Under the pieces are notes generated by a model, which saw only the letters and a program-made list of their open reading frames with translations, searched no databases and was not told the DNA's origin. From positions 1 to 59,793 of the forward strand of contig NZ_JADWYU010000089.1 of NCBI RefSeq assembly GCF_016786325.1: a stretch of DNA of 59,793 nucleotides. Direction: 5' to 3'. A program made the translations under genes and the position numbers. Origin of the DNA: Frankia nepalensis (GTDB taxonomy: Bacteria > Actinomycetota > Actinomycetes > Frankiales > Frankiaceae). Below are positions 1 to 8,429 of this stretch, piece by piece. The stretch's first letter is position 1. Every line of letters begins with the position of its first letter.

Positions 1-1
1 A

Positions 2-142
2 CTCAGCTACCTCTTCCACGCCTACGGCACCAACCTCAGCTTCGAAGACGGCGAGTACAACTTCGTCAAGACCCGCGCCCAACACGGCGTCAAGCGGGCG
101 TTCGAGCTGCGCGACCTGCACTTCGAGATCCCCGAGCCGTGA
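2..142 (+). CDS. C-terminal end of an unidentified protein (5' end outside window)
   Basis: The reading frame is open from the window edge to a TGA at 140-142 and encodes about 46 residues ending in ...DLHFEIPEP. Composition and third-position GC are those of a real gene. The tail is too short to assign. It could be the end of another acyl-CoA metabolism enzyme, because the next gene is a crotonase, but that is only a guess from context. The 70 bp to the next start hold the palindrome at 201-220. Confidence 0.6.
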   Translation, partial: LSYLFHAYGTNLSFEDGEYNFVKTRAQHGVKRAFELRDLHFEIPEP

Positions 143-200
143 CCGGCGGCCGGCCCGCCCCCGCGCGGGCCGCCCTCCGGTCCCGGCCCAGCAGCAGAAA

Positions 201-220
201 GTAAACATCTAGATGTCTAC
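201..220. promoter_or_regulatory. 20-bp near-perfect palindrome overlapping the start of a crotonase gene (candidate operator)
   Basis: The core ACATCTAGATGT (205-216) is a perfect 12-bp palindrome. Symmetry extends to 201-220 with a single mismatched pair (204/217). The ATG of the crotonase gene (213-215) lies inside it and no clear ribosome binding site precedes that ATG, so the transcript may be leaderless and a bound repressor would cover the start. A nearly identical site lies at 10068-10087 upstream of the second crotonase gene. The binding protein is unknown; a TetR-family repressor would be typical. Confidence 0.5.
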
Positions 221-1127
221 GAGCGAGGCGGCCGATACCGCGACCACCGCGGAGCCGGCAACGGCAGAGCAGGCGGCAGCAGAGCCGGCCACGGCGGCGG
301 GGCCCGTCGAGATCACCGTGCGCGACGGCGTGCTGCGGATCCTCCTCAACCAGCCGGCGCGCCGCAACGCGCTCGACATGGCCGCCGTCGGCGTCCTCGT
401 CGACGCCCTCGACGCCGCCTCCACCGACGACACGCTGCGGGCGGTCGTGCTCGAGGGCGCGGGCGGCCACTTCTGCTCGGGCGCCAACTGGGTGTCGTCG
501 AACACGGGCGCCAAGGACGACGGCGCGAACGGCGCCGAGGCGCCGAAGCCCAGGACCAAGCCGCGGCCCGGCAGCGTGCAGCGGCGCACGCCCGTCCAGG
601 CACACCGCCTCGTCCAACTCCTCATGGAGATCCAGCTGCCGGTGGTCTGCGTCGTGCGCGGCTGGGCCGCCGGGCTCGGCTTCCAGCTCGCGCTGGCCGC
701 CGACGTCACGGTCGCCGCCGACGACGCGCGCTTCTGGGAGCCGTTCCTCGAACGCGGCTTCACCCCCGACAGCGGCGCCACCTGGCTGCTCCCCCGCCTC
801 GTCGGCATCGCCCGCGCCCGCGACCTGCTGCTGCTCGGGCGCAAGCTCACCGGCGCCGAGGCCGCCGCCTGGGGACTGATCCACGCCAGCGCCCCCGCCG
901 AGGAACTGGACGCCCTGGCCGCCGGGATCATCGAACAGCTCGCCACCGGCCCGACCGTCGCCATCGGCCTCGCCAAGCGGAGCATCAACCGCAACCTGGA
1001 GAACAGCTTCGCCCAGGCCCTGGAGAACGAGGCCCTGGCCCTGGAGCTCAGCTCCCGCACCGCCGACTTCCGTGAGGGCCTCGCCGCCTTCACCACCCGC
1101 CGCCCGCCCAGCTACACGGGCCGCTAG
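213..1127 (+). CDS. Enoyl-CoA hydratase/isomerase family protein (crotonase fold)
   Basis: The product is 304 aa, slightly longer than the usual 260-270 because of an Ala/Glu/Thr-rich N-terminus (about residues 1-32). The crotonase core follows. HFCSGA and GWAAGLGFQLALAADVT supply the two oxyanion-hole segments, and PDSGATWLLPRLVG is the helix region that carries catalytic acids. An Asp in this last segment, rather than the Glu of classical hydratases, resembles PaaG-like isomerases, so double-bond isomerisation of an acyl-CoA is as likely as hydration. The gene stands alone under the palindrome at 201-220. The substrate cannot be told from sequence. Confidence 0.85.
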   Translation: MSTSEAADTATTAEPATAEQAAAEPATAAGPVEITVRDGVLRILLNQPARRNALDMAAVGVLVDALDAASTDDTLRAVVLEGAGGHFCSGANWVSSNTGAKDDGANGAEAPKPRTKPRPGSVQRRTPVQAHRLVQLLMEIQLPVVCVVRGWAAGLGFQLALAADVTVAADDARFWEPFLERGFTPDSGATWLLPRLVGIARARDLLLLGRKLTGAEAAAWGLIHASAPAEELDALAAGIIEQLATGPTVAIGLAKRSINRNLENSFAQALENEALALELSSRTADFREGLAAFTTRRPPSYTGR

Positions 1128-1238
1128 GCTCCCTCGCGGATCTTCGAGGGCCCCGGCCCGTCACCGCCCGAGGACCCCGGCCTGTCACCGCCGATCCCAG
1201 AAAGCTCCATGAAAACGCCCTGACCGTCTTCGTGGCCG

Positions 1239-2075
1239 TCAGCCGACGCGGACCGCTTCTGGAAGCTGGTAGACGGCGAACGGGGCTTTGATGACCGGCG
1301 CCGCGACGTTGCGGACCGCGGTGCCGGCGGGCGTCTCGCCCACCTCGGTCCCGTAGTGCGCGTGGCCGTGCAGGGCCAGCGCGACCCGGCGACGCCCGCC
1401 TGGGGCCAGCTCGCGCGTAGGGTCGCCCCCCGGCCGTTCGCCGGGCGTCCTGGTTCCCTGGGCGCCCGCTGGCCGGGGCGCCGCCCCGAACGCCTGCTCG
1501 CCGTCGATCGCCGCGCCGAGCAGGTAGCTGCCCAGGAACGGGTACAGCTCCAGCGGCTCACCCACGAGGGTTTCCCGGGTCGGCGCGTAGTGCAGGAGCG
1601 CCACCCGCAGGTCACTGTCGAGTTGACTCAGCGCATCTCGCAAGACCTGCGCCGTCGTCACCGCGTGCTCCGCGAACGCCTTCATCTCCCGCTCACCGTG
1701 CACGGCGGCCGTACAGCCGGCGAAACCGCCGCCGAATCCCTTCACGCCGGCGATCCCGACCTGTCCCGCGGCGGTGTCGACGACCGTCGACGTCCCTTCC
1801 AGCACGGTCACGCCCGCATCGGTCAACATCTCGCTGAACGCCGCCTCATGGCCGCGGTCGTAGTCGTGGTTACCGAGAACAGCGACCACTGGCAGGTCCA
1901 GCCCACCGAACAGCTCGCAGACCTCCTCGGCAGAACTGGTACCGCCATCCTCGGTCAGGTCGCCAGCGAGCAGAAGAACGTCGGCGACGTCAACCACGCG
2001 CTCATATACCGGCCGAAGGCGGGCCGCGGCCCCGGCGGTGACGTGCAAATCTCCGACTGCCGCGATTCGGACCAT
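1239..2075 (-). CDS. Calcineurin-like metallophosphoesterase
   Basis: The 278-aa protein shows the ordered metal-binding motifs of the family: GDLHV near residue 8, LAGDLTEDG near 35, GNHDYDRG near 68, LLHYAP in the middle and HGHAHYG near the C-terminus. These bind a di-metal centre that hydrolyses phosphomono- or diesters. No signal peptide or membrane segment is visible, so it should be cytoplasmic. The centre (about residues 190-225) has a Pro/Gly/Arg-rich insert. It is on the same strand as the kinase gene upstream of it, but 140 bp of non-coding DNA with the 19-bp repeats separates them. The substrate is unknown. Confidence 0.85.
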   Translation of the reverse strand: MVRIAAVGDLHVTAGAAARLRPVYERVVDVADVLLLAGDLTEDGGTSSAEEVCELFGGLDLPVVAVLGNHDYDRGHEAAFSEMLTDAGVTVLEGTSTVVDTAAGQVGIAGVKGFGGGFAGCTAAVHGEREMKAFAEHAVTTAQVLRDALSQLDSDLRVALLHYAPTRETLVGEPLELYPFLGSYLLGAAIDGEQAFGAAPRPAGAQGTRTPGERPGGDPTRELAPGGRRRVALALHGHAHYGTEVGETPAGTAVRNVAAPVIKAPFAVYQLPEAVRVG

Positions 2076-2176
2076 GGCCCGATCATCCCTGAATCTCGCC
2101 CACCGAGCGTCAGGTCGAGCGATCCTGCCCTGAGTGTCCTGGCAGCCCCCGGCGGCAGCCGGCCGGCGGAGGCCCG

Positions 2177-2233
2177 CTCAGCCCAGGCCCCACGACTCAG
2201 CCCAGGCCCCACAGCTCAGCCCAGGTCCCACAG
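2177..2233. repeat. Three tandem 19-bp units that copy the 3' end of the kinase gene
   Basis: Units at 2177-2195, 2196-2214 and 2215-2233 are near-identical (consensus CTCAGCCCAGGCCCCACAG). The third unit contains the last codons and stop of the WD40 kinase gene, which reads leftward. The other two therefore repeat the Leu-Trp-Gly-Leu-Gly-stop stretch downstream. This looks like a slippage duplication of a gene end. Confidence 0.8.
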
Positions 2234-4246
2234 CCGCACCGTGCGGTCGGCGCTGGCGCTGACCAGGGTGTCGCCGTCCGGCGAGAACGCCACCGAGCTC
2301 ACGTGGTCGGTGTGGCCGGTCAGCTCGCCCATCGGCCGGGGCCTGGCCGGGTCGGCCACGTCCCACAGCCGCACCGAGTGATCGTCGCTGGCGCTGGCCA
2401 GTGTGTGGTTGTCCGGGGAGAACGCCAGCGAGACCACGACGTTGGTGTGACCGATCAGCTCACCGCGCTTGACGGGAGCGGACGGGTTGGTGATATCCCA
2501 CAACTGCACCTTGTCGTCGTCACCGGCGCCCGCCAGGATTCGGCCATTCGGCGAGATCGCCACCGCGTACACCCAGCCGATGCGGCTGGTCAGCGGCTCA
2601 CCCAGCGGCCGGATGTCCGTCCGGTCGGAAATGTCCCACAGCTGCACCGCCTGGTTGTAGCCGCTCGCCAGGATGTCGTCGTGCGGGGAGAAGGCCACCG
2701 ACGCCGTCCAGCCGGGTTCGCTGGCCAGCAGGTGGGGGGCCGTCCGGTCGGTGACATCCCACAGCACCATCGCGTCTTCGCCACCGGCGCTGGCCAGCAG
2801 TTTCCCATCCGGGGAGTACGCCACGGCGTACATGGGGTCGGAATCACCGGTTAGCGACTCACCCAATGGGCGGAGCCTGGTCCGGTCGGTCACGTTCCAC
2901 AACTGCACCGTCTTCCCACCGGCACTCGCCAGGGTGCGACTGTCCGGCGAGAACGCCACCTCCTCCACCTGGCCGACGGAGGCAGCCGGCTGTTCGGCGA
3001 GCCGGGTGGGCCTGGCCAGGTCGGTCACATCCCACAGGCGTATCGTGCCGGCGCCGTCGGCGCCGGCCAGGGTGTGCCCGTCCGGGGAGAAGGCCACCGA
3101 CCACATGGCCGCCGGCACGGTCAGCGGAGAACCCAACAGGTGGGGGGTGGAATCCCCACCGCGGGTGGAGATGACGGCCACGACGGTGCCGGTCACGGCG
3201 AGCAGGACCGCCACGGCGGCGGAGACCAGGCGCCGGCGCCGCGGCCGGGGGCGCCCACGGTCGGACTCGTCAGGCCTCCCGCCGCCGGCCCCGGTTCGGG
3301 GCTGGTCCCCTGTCGAGAAGGTAGGACGCACGCCGCTGGCCGTGGCCGGCCAGGTAGAGACCAACGGCTGGTCGGCGGCCGCGCGGATCTCGTCGTCAAG
3401 CCGCAGCCGGATGCCGGCCCGGGCGGTCCAGCCGGGGCCGAACACCTGGGCCGCGGCACGGGCCAGGTCCAGGGCGAACACGTGGGCGGACGGCTGGCGA
3501 GCGGCCGGATCCTTGGCGAGGCTACGCATCACCACGTCGGCCAGCGGGGCGGGCACCCCGGCCGGCGGTGGCGGGACCACATGCAGATGATGATGAGCGA
3601 GCGCCGGGGCGGACAGCCCTGGACCGAACGGCGGCCTCCCGGCGAGCAGCTCGTACAGCATTATCCCCACGGCGTACAGGTCCGTGGCCGGACTCAGCCA
3701 GCCAGCGGCCAACTGTTCGGGGGCCATGTATCGCGGGGTGCCGACAACCGCGCTCGCGGCCGCCGCCGCCCCTTCCACGAGTTTCGCGATCCCGAAGTCC
3801 GCGACTTTCAGCAGCCCGGCGCCGTCGAACAGCATGTTGTCCGGTTTGATGTCGCGGTGCAGGACGCCCTGGGCATGGGCACAGCCCAGCGCGGCGGCCA
3901 CCGCCAGCCCGACCGCGCATGCCCCCTCCGGGGACAGGCTCGCCCGGCGGCGGGTCAGCGTTCCGCCGCCCAGCAGCTCCATCACGATCAACTGCAGGTC
4001 TTCGACCACTACGGCGTCATAGACGCGGACGATGTGGGGATGGTCCAGGGCGGCGAGCAGCCGCGCCTCGCCGAGGCTGGTCGTCGCGGTCTCGTCCAGC
4101 TGGGCGAACAGAACCTTGATGGCCACGTCGCGGTGCAGCTCCCGGTGCCGGCCAGCCAGCACCACCCCGAACGCACCCCGGCCCAGCTGGGCGCCCAGCT
4201 CGTAACCGGGCAGCGCCGCGGCCACCCGCGCCTCGTCGAAAATCAC
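2216..4246 (-). CDS. Membrane Ser/Thr protein kinase with extracytoplasmic seven-blade WD40 propeller
   Basis: The product is 676 aa and begins with a GTG codon. Residues about 15-275 are a Hanks-type kinase: glycine loop GRGAFGVVLAG, AIKVL lysine, catalytic HRDIKPDN, DFGIAK and MAPEQL. Near residues 340-365 an Arg-rich stretch and a single hydrophobic segment form a transmembrane helix. The rest contains seven WD repeats, each ending in LWDV or a close variant, enough for one complete beta-propeller outside the membrane. This is the layout of actinobacterial receptor kinases in which the propeller binds a ligand or partner. The last codons lie in a triplicated 19-bp repeat. Ligand and substrates are unknown. 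Confidence 0.9.
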   Translation of the reverse strand: MIFDEARVAAALPGYELGAQLGRGAFGVVLAGRHRELHRDVAIKVLFAQLDETATTSLGEARLLAALDHPHIVRVYDAVVVEDLQLIVMELLGGGTLTRRRASLSPEGACAVGLAVAAALGCAHAQGVLHRDIKPDNMLFDGAGLLKVADFGIAKLVEGAAAAASAVVGTPRYMAPEQLAAGWLSPATDLYAVGIMLYELLAGRPPFGPGLSAPALAHHHLHVVPPPPAGVPAPLADVVMRSLAKDPAARQPSAHVFALDLARAAAQVFGPGWTARAGIRLRLDDEIRAAADQPLVSTWPATASGVRPTFSTGDQPRTGAGGGRPDESDRGRPRPRRRRLVSAAVAVLLAVTGTVVAVISTRGGDSTPHLLGSPLTVPAAMWSVAFSPDGHTLAGADGAGTIRLWDVTDLARPTRLAEQPAASVGQVEEVAFSPDSRTLASAGGKTVQLWNVTDRTRLRPLGESLTGDSDPMYAVAYSPDGKLLASAGGEDAMVLWDVTDRTAPHLLASEPGWTASVAFSPHDDILASGYNQAVQLWDISDRTDIRPLGEPLTSRIGWVYAVAISPNGRILAGAGDDDKVQLWDITNPSAPVKRGELIGHTNVVVSLAFSPDNHTLASASDDHSVRLWDVADPARPRPMGELTGHTDHVSSVAFSPDGDTLVSASADRTVRLWDLG

Positions 4247-4466
4247 GAGGTGAAAGCTGGTGCGCGCTGGCGACGGCGACCACCGTTCAGCATCCCGATT
4301 CCCCCCAGTTTGCGCCTAATCCGGGATTCTAGCGGCGCACGGCGCGACCGAGCTCACCCTCCCGCCGCCACATCCGGCAGAGACCGCCTCGTCTCCCTCG
4401 ACCGCGCCGGAGGGGAACCGGCCCGGTCAGACCCGCCGCGATCTGGCCGAATCTCGGCGGTGCGTC

Positions 4467-4571
4467 CTATCGCCCGTCGAGGAGTCTGACGACGTGTTCG
4501 GCGGCCCCACGGGCCGAGGCGGGGTTCTGCCCAGCGACGAGGCGGCCGTCGACCGCCCGACTCACCGTCGG
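4467..4571 (-). pseudogene. Remnant of a DJ-1/PfpI family gene (C-terminal tail only)
   Basis: Read on the minus strand, 4571-4467 gives about 34 codons ending in VDGRLVAGQNPASARGAAEH...LLDGR and a stop. The core G-Q-N-P-A-S is the hallmark C-terminal motif of DJ-1/PfpI (ThiJ) proteins. An in-frame stop lies at 4572-4574 and nothing upstream continues the domain, so at least 80 percent of the gene is gone. The rest of 4247-4754 holds no other recognisable gene. Confidence 0.6.
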
Positions 4572-4754
4572 TCAGCTTCCGACCTGCGCGGATGTGTGTA
4601 GATTGGCCGAGATAGTCAGATTCTCTGGCCTGGCACGGTCCGCGCCACGGGGTCGCACGTTCCGTCGATGGTCACCATCATCTCGATGGTCTTCCGCGCG
4701 GTATGCGTCGGGCGCGAGTCGCCGTTGCCTAGCCGTTGGGGGAGGGAACCAGGC

Positions 4755-5351
4755 ATGTCGTCCACCATCGATGTGACCGGTGAACGCCGGCATACGGCGC
4801 TCGACGCCGGCTGTCACCCGGCGCGCGGCGACCACCGGCGGCCATCGCCAGGGCGGACGCGGCGGGTCGGCGCGGCGGTCGCCGCGACGGCGGTGAGCGT
4901 CGTGATCGCGGTGAGCGGATGCTCGGCCGACGACGATGCCAACGAGCCCGCGGCTCAGGTGAGCCAGACGGCCGCCGGCACGACGCCCGCGGACGGTAGC
5001 GCCACGCCCGGGCCGGGTGCCGCGAGCGGCGGCCCGGCGCCGGCGACGGAATACACCAGCCCGGAGCCGGTGGCCGAAGGCACCGGCTCGGAACCGGTAA
5101 CCGGAAACGGCGGCCCGACGACGGTGAGCGAAAGCGACCTCGAGAATCGGATCGTGGAGGAGTTCACCCGCAAGAGCGGCGAGCAGTTCTCCGCCGACTG
5201 CCCCGGCGACCTCGCCGCCGAGGTCGGCGCCGAGATGCGCTGCAACGCGTCGATCCGGGCGACCGGAAATTCCTACGACGTTGATGTGACCGTGGTCAGC
5301 GTGGCCGACGGCGCCGCCACCTTCAACATGTCGGCCACGCCCATCGGTTAG
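4755..5351 (+). CDS. Lipoprotein with C-terminal DUF4333 domain
   Basis: An ATG at 4755 is preceded by GGAGG (4741-4745) at good spacing, so I prefer it to an in-frame ATG at 4668. The 198-aa product has a basic N-terminus, a hydrophobic helix and a lipobox AVSGC (Cys56), followed by a Pro/Gly/Thr/Ala-rich linker (about 60-125). The C-terminal 70 residues fit DUF4333: an E-x-x-F-x-x-x-S start, two conserved cysteines (SADCPGD and MRCNA) and a V-V-S-V-x-D-G-x-A-x-F-N end. It should be anchored on the outer face of the membrane. Such proteins are common in mycobacteria and relatives and their role is unknown. Confidence 0.8.
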   Translation: MSSTIDVTGERRHTALDAGCHPARGDHRRPSPGRTRRVGAAVAATAVSVVIAVSGCSADDDANEPAAQVSQTAAGTTPADGSATPGPGAASGGPAPATEYTSPEPVAEGTGSEPVTGNGGPTTVSESDLENRIVEEFTRKSGEQFSADCPGDLAAEVGAEMRCNASIRATGNSYDVDVTVVSVADGAATFNMSATPIG

Positions 5352-5499
5352 CCGGGCAGCCGGTCGGTAATCGCATCAGCCACCCAAATGCGGTCGCGAT
5401 GCCCTTCGGTCGGGACCTGGTCGGCGCGCACAGGCCGGCCAGGTCCGCCCGAGCGCGAGCCGGCGCGCAGGACGACGCCACCCCCGTCGTTCGTCCCGT

Positions 5500-5690
5500 C
5501 CTCCGTCGTCACCATCGGCATCGGCCTCGACGCCTATTCCGGCGAACTGTGGATCGGTGAGGGTACGACTGGCGCGCGGACTTCGAGGTTCCTTGGACCG
5601 TCATTGAGATCGCGCTAGGCAGGCTTCGAGGGAACGCACGGCTGGAGCTACAGCGCCTGGTCGCGAAGGCGGACGAGCGCCAGCAGGCGC
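5500..5690 (+). pseudogene. Decayed fragment of an unidentified plus-strand gene
   Basis: Two adjacent frames carry protein-like sequence. The first is VTIGIGLDAYSGELW (from about 5512). A frame change follows and YDWRADFEVPWTVIEIALG runs from 5564, continuing with RLRGNARLELQRLV. The join and the sudden end near 5690 suggest a gene broken by a small indel and truncated where it meets the regulator remnant on the other strand. The family is not recognised. Positions 5352-5499 hold nothing identifiable. Confidence 0.3.
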
Positions 5691-5691
5691 G

Positions 5692-5959
5692 GACGCGGTG
5701 CGCAGGCCCACGGCGACGGCGACCGCCTCCTCGTCGTCCAGCAACAGCGGCGGCATGGCCGCGCCCGCGGCAAGCCGGTAGCCGCCCGCCGCGCCCATCG
5801 TCGCCCGCGGCAGATATCCCAGTTCGCGCAGGCGATCGATATCGCGGCGGACGGTCCGAGGGCTGACCCCGAGACGCTCGGCCGTTCAGCCCCAGGCCAG
5901 TCGCGGCGAGCTTGCGGCAGGGACAGCAGACCGAGCAACCGTGCGGACCTGTCACTCAT
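5692..5959 (-). pseudogene. Frameshifted, truncated YafY-type (HTH + WYL) transcriptional regulator
   Basis: From the ATG at 5959 the minus strand reads MSDRSARLLGLLSL and ARRDWPGAE. A one-base deletion near 5883 then shifts the frame, and the homologous reading continues as ERLGVSPRTVRRDIDRLREL, GYLPRATMGAAGGYRL and LLLDDEEAVAVAVGLRTA. This is the N-terminal winged-helix DNA-binding half of a YafY/DeoR-like WYL regulator. The WYL half is absent. It lies divergent to the epoxide hydrolase gene, with starts 88 bp apart, and was probably once its regulator. Confidence 0.75.
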
Positions 5960-6047
5960 GGCCCCAGCATGCCTGGCCATATAGGACAGAAACCGACCTA
6001 GATGACCCCTACCGTCGATCCTGTCATCGCGACGAATCGGGAGAGAC

Positions 6048-7181
6048 ATGAGCACCGAGATCCGCCCATTCCAGATGGAGATCGCCGCTGCCGACCTGGA
6101 CGACCTGAACGACCGGCTGGACCGCGCCAGGTGGCCCCGGCAGCTGCCCGGCGAGGGATGGAGCCTCGGCGTCCCCGTCGCCTACCTCCAAGAACTTGCC
6201 GGCTACTGGCGCAATATGTACGACTGGCGCCGACACGAGGCGCGATTGAACGCGTTTCCGCAGTTCATGACCGAGATCGACGGCCAGGACATCCATTTCC
6301 TGCACGTCCGCTCGGTCGAGCCCGGCGCTCTGCCGCTCATCCTCGTGCACGGCTGGCCGAACTCGTTCGTGGAGTTCGGCGATCTCATCGGCCGTCTCAC
6401 CAGTCCTCGCGCGCATGGAGGTGACCCTGCCGAGGCATTTCACGTCGTCGTGCCGTCCGTGCCGGGCTTCGGGTTCTCCGCGCCGCCGGGTGGGACCGGA
6501 TGGACCGCGGCGCGTGTGGCGCGGATCGGGGCGAAGCTGATGCGCCGACTCGGCTACGAGCGGTACGGCGCGCAGGGCGGCGATTTCGGAGCCTACGTCG
6601 CCCCGGAGATGGCCAAGGTGGCGCCGGACCATGTTGTGGGCGTCTACGTCGTTGGCGGTCTCGGCTTCCCCATCGAGAAGGATCTTCCGGAGATGACCGA
6701 AGCTGAGCGGGCGGCCTATACCCGGCTGATGGAACAGGACTGGATGAACGGTGTCGACCATCACGCGTTGTTGCGCGCGGCGCCGCAGACCTTCACGTAC
6801 GGATGGCACGACTCACCAGTCGCGGCACTGGCCTGGATGACCCAGAAGTTCCACGAGTTCAACGCCTCAGGCCGGCCGCTGGAGCAGGTGATCGATCGGG
6901 ACCTGTTCCTGACCAACGTGAGTCTCTACTGGTTCACCGGAACGTTCGGAACGTCGGCCTGGCCGTACTACGACAGCACCGGCTTCGGCTGGCCGGAAGG
7001 ACAGACCGCCGCGCCGACCGGCGTCTACAGCGGACCGCCAGGCATCCGCCGGCTCGCCGAACGCCACAACATCATCCTTCACTGGCCGGAGAACAATCCG
7101 GCCGGCCACCACTTCATCGCCATGGACCAACCGGATCATCTCGCCGCTGACATCCGCGCGTTCTTCGCCAAGGTCCGCTGA
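6048..7181 (+). CDS. Epoxide hydrolase (alpha/beta hydrolase with EHN N-terminal domain)
   Basis: The 377-aa protein matches the usual size of microsomal-type epoxide hydrolases. Residues 1-105 are the EHN lid domain (IRPFQMEI start; GVPVAYLQELAGYW). HGWPNS is the oxyanion-hole motif, and the nucleophile elbow GGDFG carries the Asp that attacks the epoxide. Later Tyr residues (YWFTGTFG region) may protonate the epoxide, and a C-terminal His in NPAGHHF completes the triad. No signal peptide is seen. The gene stands alone next to the broken YafY-type regulator and so has probably lost its former control. Confidence 0.9.
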   Translation: MSTEIRPFQMEIAAADLDDLNDRLDRARWPRQLPGEGWSLGVPVAYLQELAGYWRNMYDWRRHEARLNAFPQFMTEIDGQDIHFLHVRSVEPGALPLILVHGWPNSFVEFGDLIGRLTSPRAHGGDPAEAFHVVVPSVPGFGFSAPPGGTGWTAARVARIGAKLMRRLGYERYGAQGGDFGAYVAPEMAKVAPDHVVGVYVVGGLGFPIEKDLPEMTEAERAAYTRLMEQDWMNGVDHHALLRAAPQTFTYGWHDSPVAALAWMTQKFHEFNASGRPLEQVIDRDLFLTNVSLYWFTGTFGTSAWPYYDSTGFGWPEGQTAAPTGVYSGPPGIRRLAERHNIILHWPENNPAGHHFIAMDQPDHLAADIRAFFAKVR

Positions 7182-7566
7182 CCGCCACAGGCCGGCCGCG
7201 CCGCCTCGCCAACAGCGAAGGTGGCCAGCTGTCCGCGGCGAACCTCGTCGACGGAGTACAGCAGCGTTCGTCTGCGAGATTGCAACAAACGCAGCCCTCT
7301 CGCCTGGTCAAGGGCTACATTTGTGACTTCGTGCAGACGGCTGTGACCTGTGGGTTCACCACCGTCGGACGTTCAGTCGAGTCGACGCGTGGATCGCGGA
7401 CCGCGCAGCACACTGCAGGTGGAGCCGCTCAGGGGCACGGCCACGAACGCTGAGAAGCCGCCTGGCGCCCTGATCACCGGCCACCCGGACGCCCGCCCGC
7501 ATCGCGGCCCACGATCGGCGTGCTGGACACTTGTTCCCGCGGTTGGGGCGGACGGGAAGGCGTGGC
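7182..7566. other. Gene-free interval
   Basis: No convincing coding frame, RNA gene or strong repeat is visible between the epoxide hydrolase and the VOC protein. A GGGAAGG at 7552-7558 serves as ribosome binding site for the gene starting at 7567. Confidence 0.5.
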
Positions 7567-8361
7567 ATGAGTGGCGCGACGGCATCCGGGGCGGGAAGCC
7601 CGGTCGGTTTTCTGTGGATTCCGGCGGTCGACCTGTCCGCCGCCGCCGCGTTCTACCGGGACGTGTTCGGCTGGGAGGTCGACGAGCCTGGCCAGGGCGC
7701 GAGCGCGGTCGGCTTCCGCGCGCCGGGTCTCATCGGCCAGCTGACCACTGAGCTACCGGTCGGACCCGGCGGGCCGTTGCTGTGGCTCATGGCCGACGAC
7801 CTCTATAGGGCGCTGCGCCTGGTCGAGCTGCGTGGCGGCCGGGTACTCGGGCAGCCGCGGCGGCAGGGCGGCGTCCGCTACCTCGTCCAGGTCAGTGACC
7901 CGGCCGGCAACCGGCTGGGCATCGCGGTGCCGGCCGGGTCGCCGCGGCCGCAGCCGCTGGTCGTCGCGCGTGACGTCGAGGCGTCCAGCCGCTGGTACCA
8001 GGAGTTGCTCGGACTGCGCTCCGACCACGGCGGCAAGGACTATGAGCGGCTCGTCACGGCCGACGGCATCCTCGTCCTGCAACTGCACCGCTGGGACGTC
8101 GACCACGGCCACGGCCAGCTCGCCGAGCCGGACCAGCCGTTCGGCAACGGCGCGGTGCTGTGGTTCGGTGACGTCGCCGACTTCGAGGGCGCCGTCGAAC
8201 GGGCCGGGCGGCTCGGCGCGGCGGTGGTGCACCCGCCCATGCGCAACCCGCTCAGCGGCGAGGGCAACGGCCCGGCGCACCGCGAGATCTGGCTGAAGGA
8301 TCCGGACGGCTACACCGTCGTGATCGCCAGCCCGGACGGCGAGGACCACGAGCCGAGCTGA
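7567..8361 (+). CDS. Two-domain VOC (glyoxalase/bleomycin resistance fold) protein
   Basis: The 264-aa product has two vicinal-oxygen-chelate modules. Residues about 12-120 begin GFLWIPAVDLSAAAAFYRDV and end with DPAGNRLGI. Residues about 130-255 begin PLVVARDVEASSRWYQELLG and end with EIWLKDPDGYTVVI. The second module keeps the terminal Glu/Asp-rich strand used for metal binding in active members. The ATG at 7567 has a ribosome binding site and sits just before the fold. The substrate is unknown: dioxygenase, lyase and binding roles all occur in the family. It is a single-gene unit. Confidence 0.8.
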   Translation: MSGATASGAGSPVGFLWIPAVDLSAAAAFYRDVFGWEVDEPGQGASAVGFRAPGLIGQLTTELPVGPGGPLLWLMADDLYRALRLVELRGGRVLGQPRRQGGVRYLVQVSDPAGNRLGIAVPAGSPRPQPLVVARDVEASSRWYQELLGLRSDHGGKDYERLVTADGILVLQLHRWDVDHGHGQLAEPDQPFGNGAVLWFGDVADFEGAVERAGRLGAAVVHPPMRNPLSGEGNGPAHREIWLKDPDGYTVVIASPDGEDHEPS

Positions 8362-8385
8362 GTGCCCATGCCGCCCCCGCATCGC

Positions 8386-8426
8386 CGCGCCCGCACCCGC
8401 GCCCGCACCCGCACCCGCACCCGCAC
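8386..8426. repeat. Short tandem hexamer array (CGCACC-like)
   Basis: Seven or so imperfect copies of a CGCACC/CGCGCC hexamer follow the stop of the VOC gene. It is low-complexity DNA with no obvious regulatory structure. Confidence 0.6.
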
Positions 8427-8429
8427 CTT

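Noticed and set aside
4668-4754. N-terminal extension of the DUF4333 lipoprotein to ATG 4668
   Set aside because: The ATG at 4755 has a strong ribosome binding site and the extension adds nothing to the signal peptide.
8386-8426. Possible CRISPR-like short repeats
   Set aside because: The units are 6 bp and contiguous, with no spacers.
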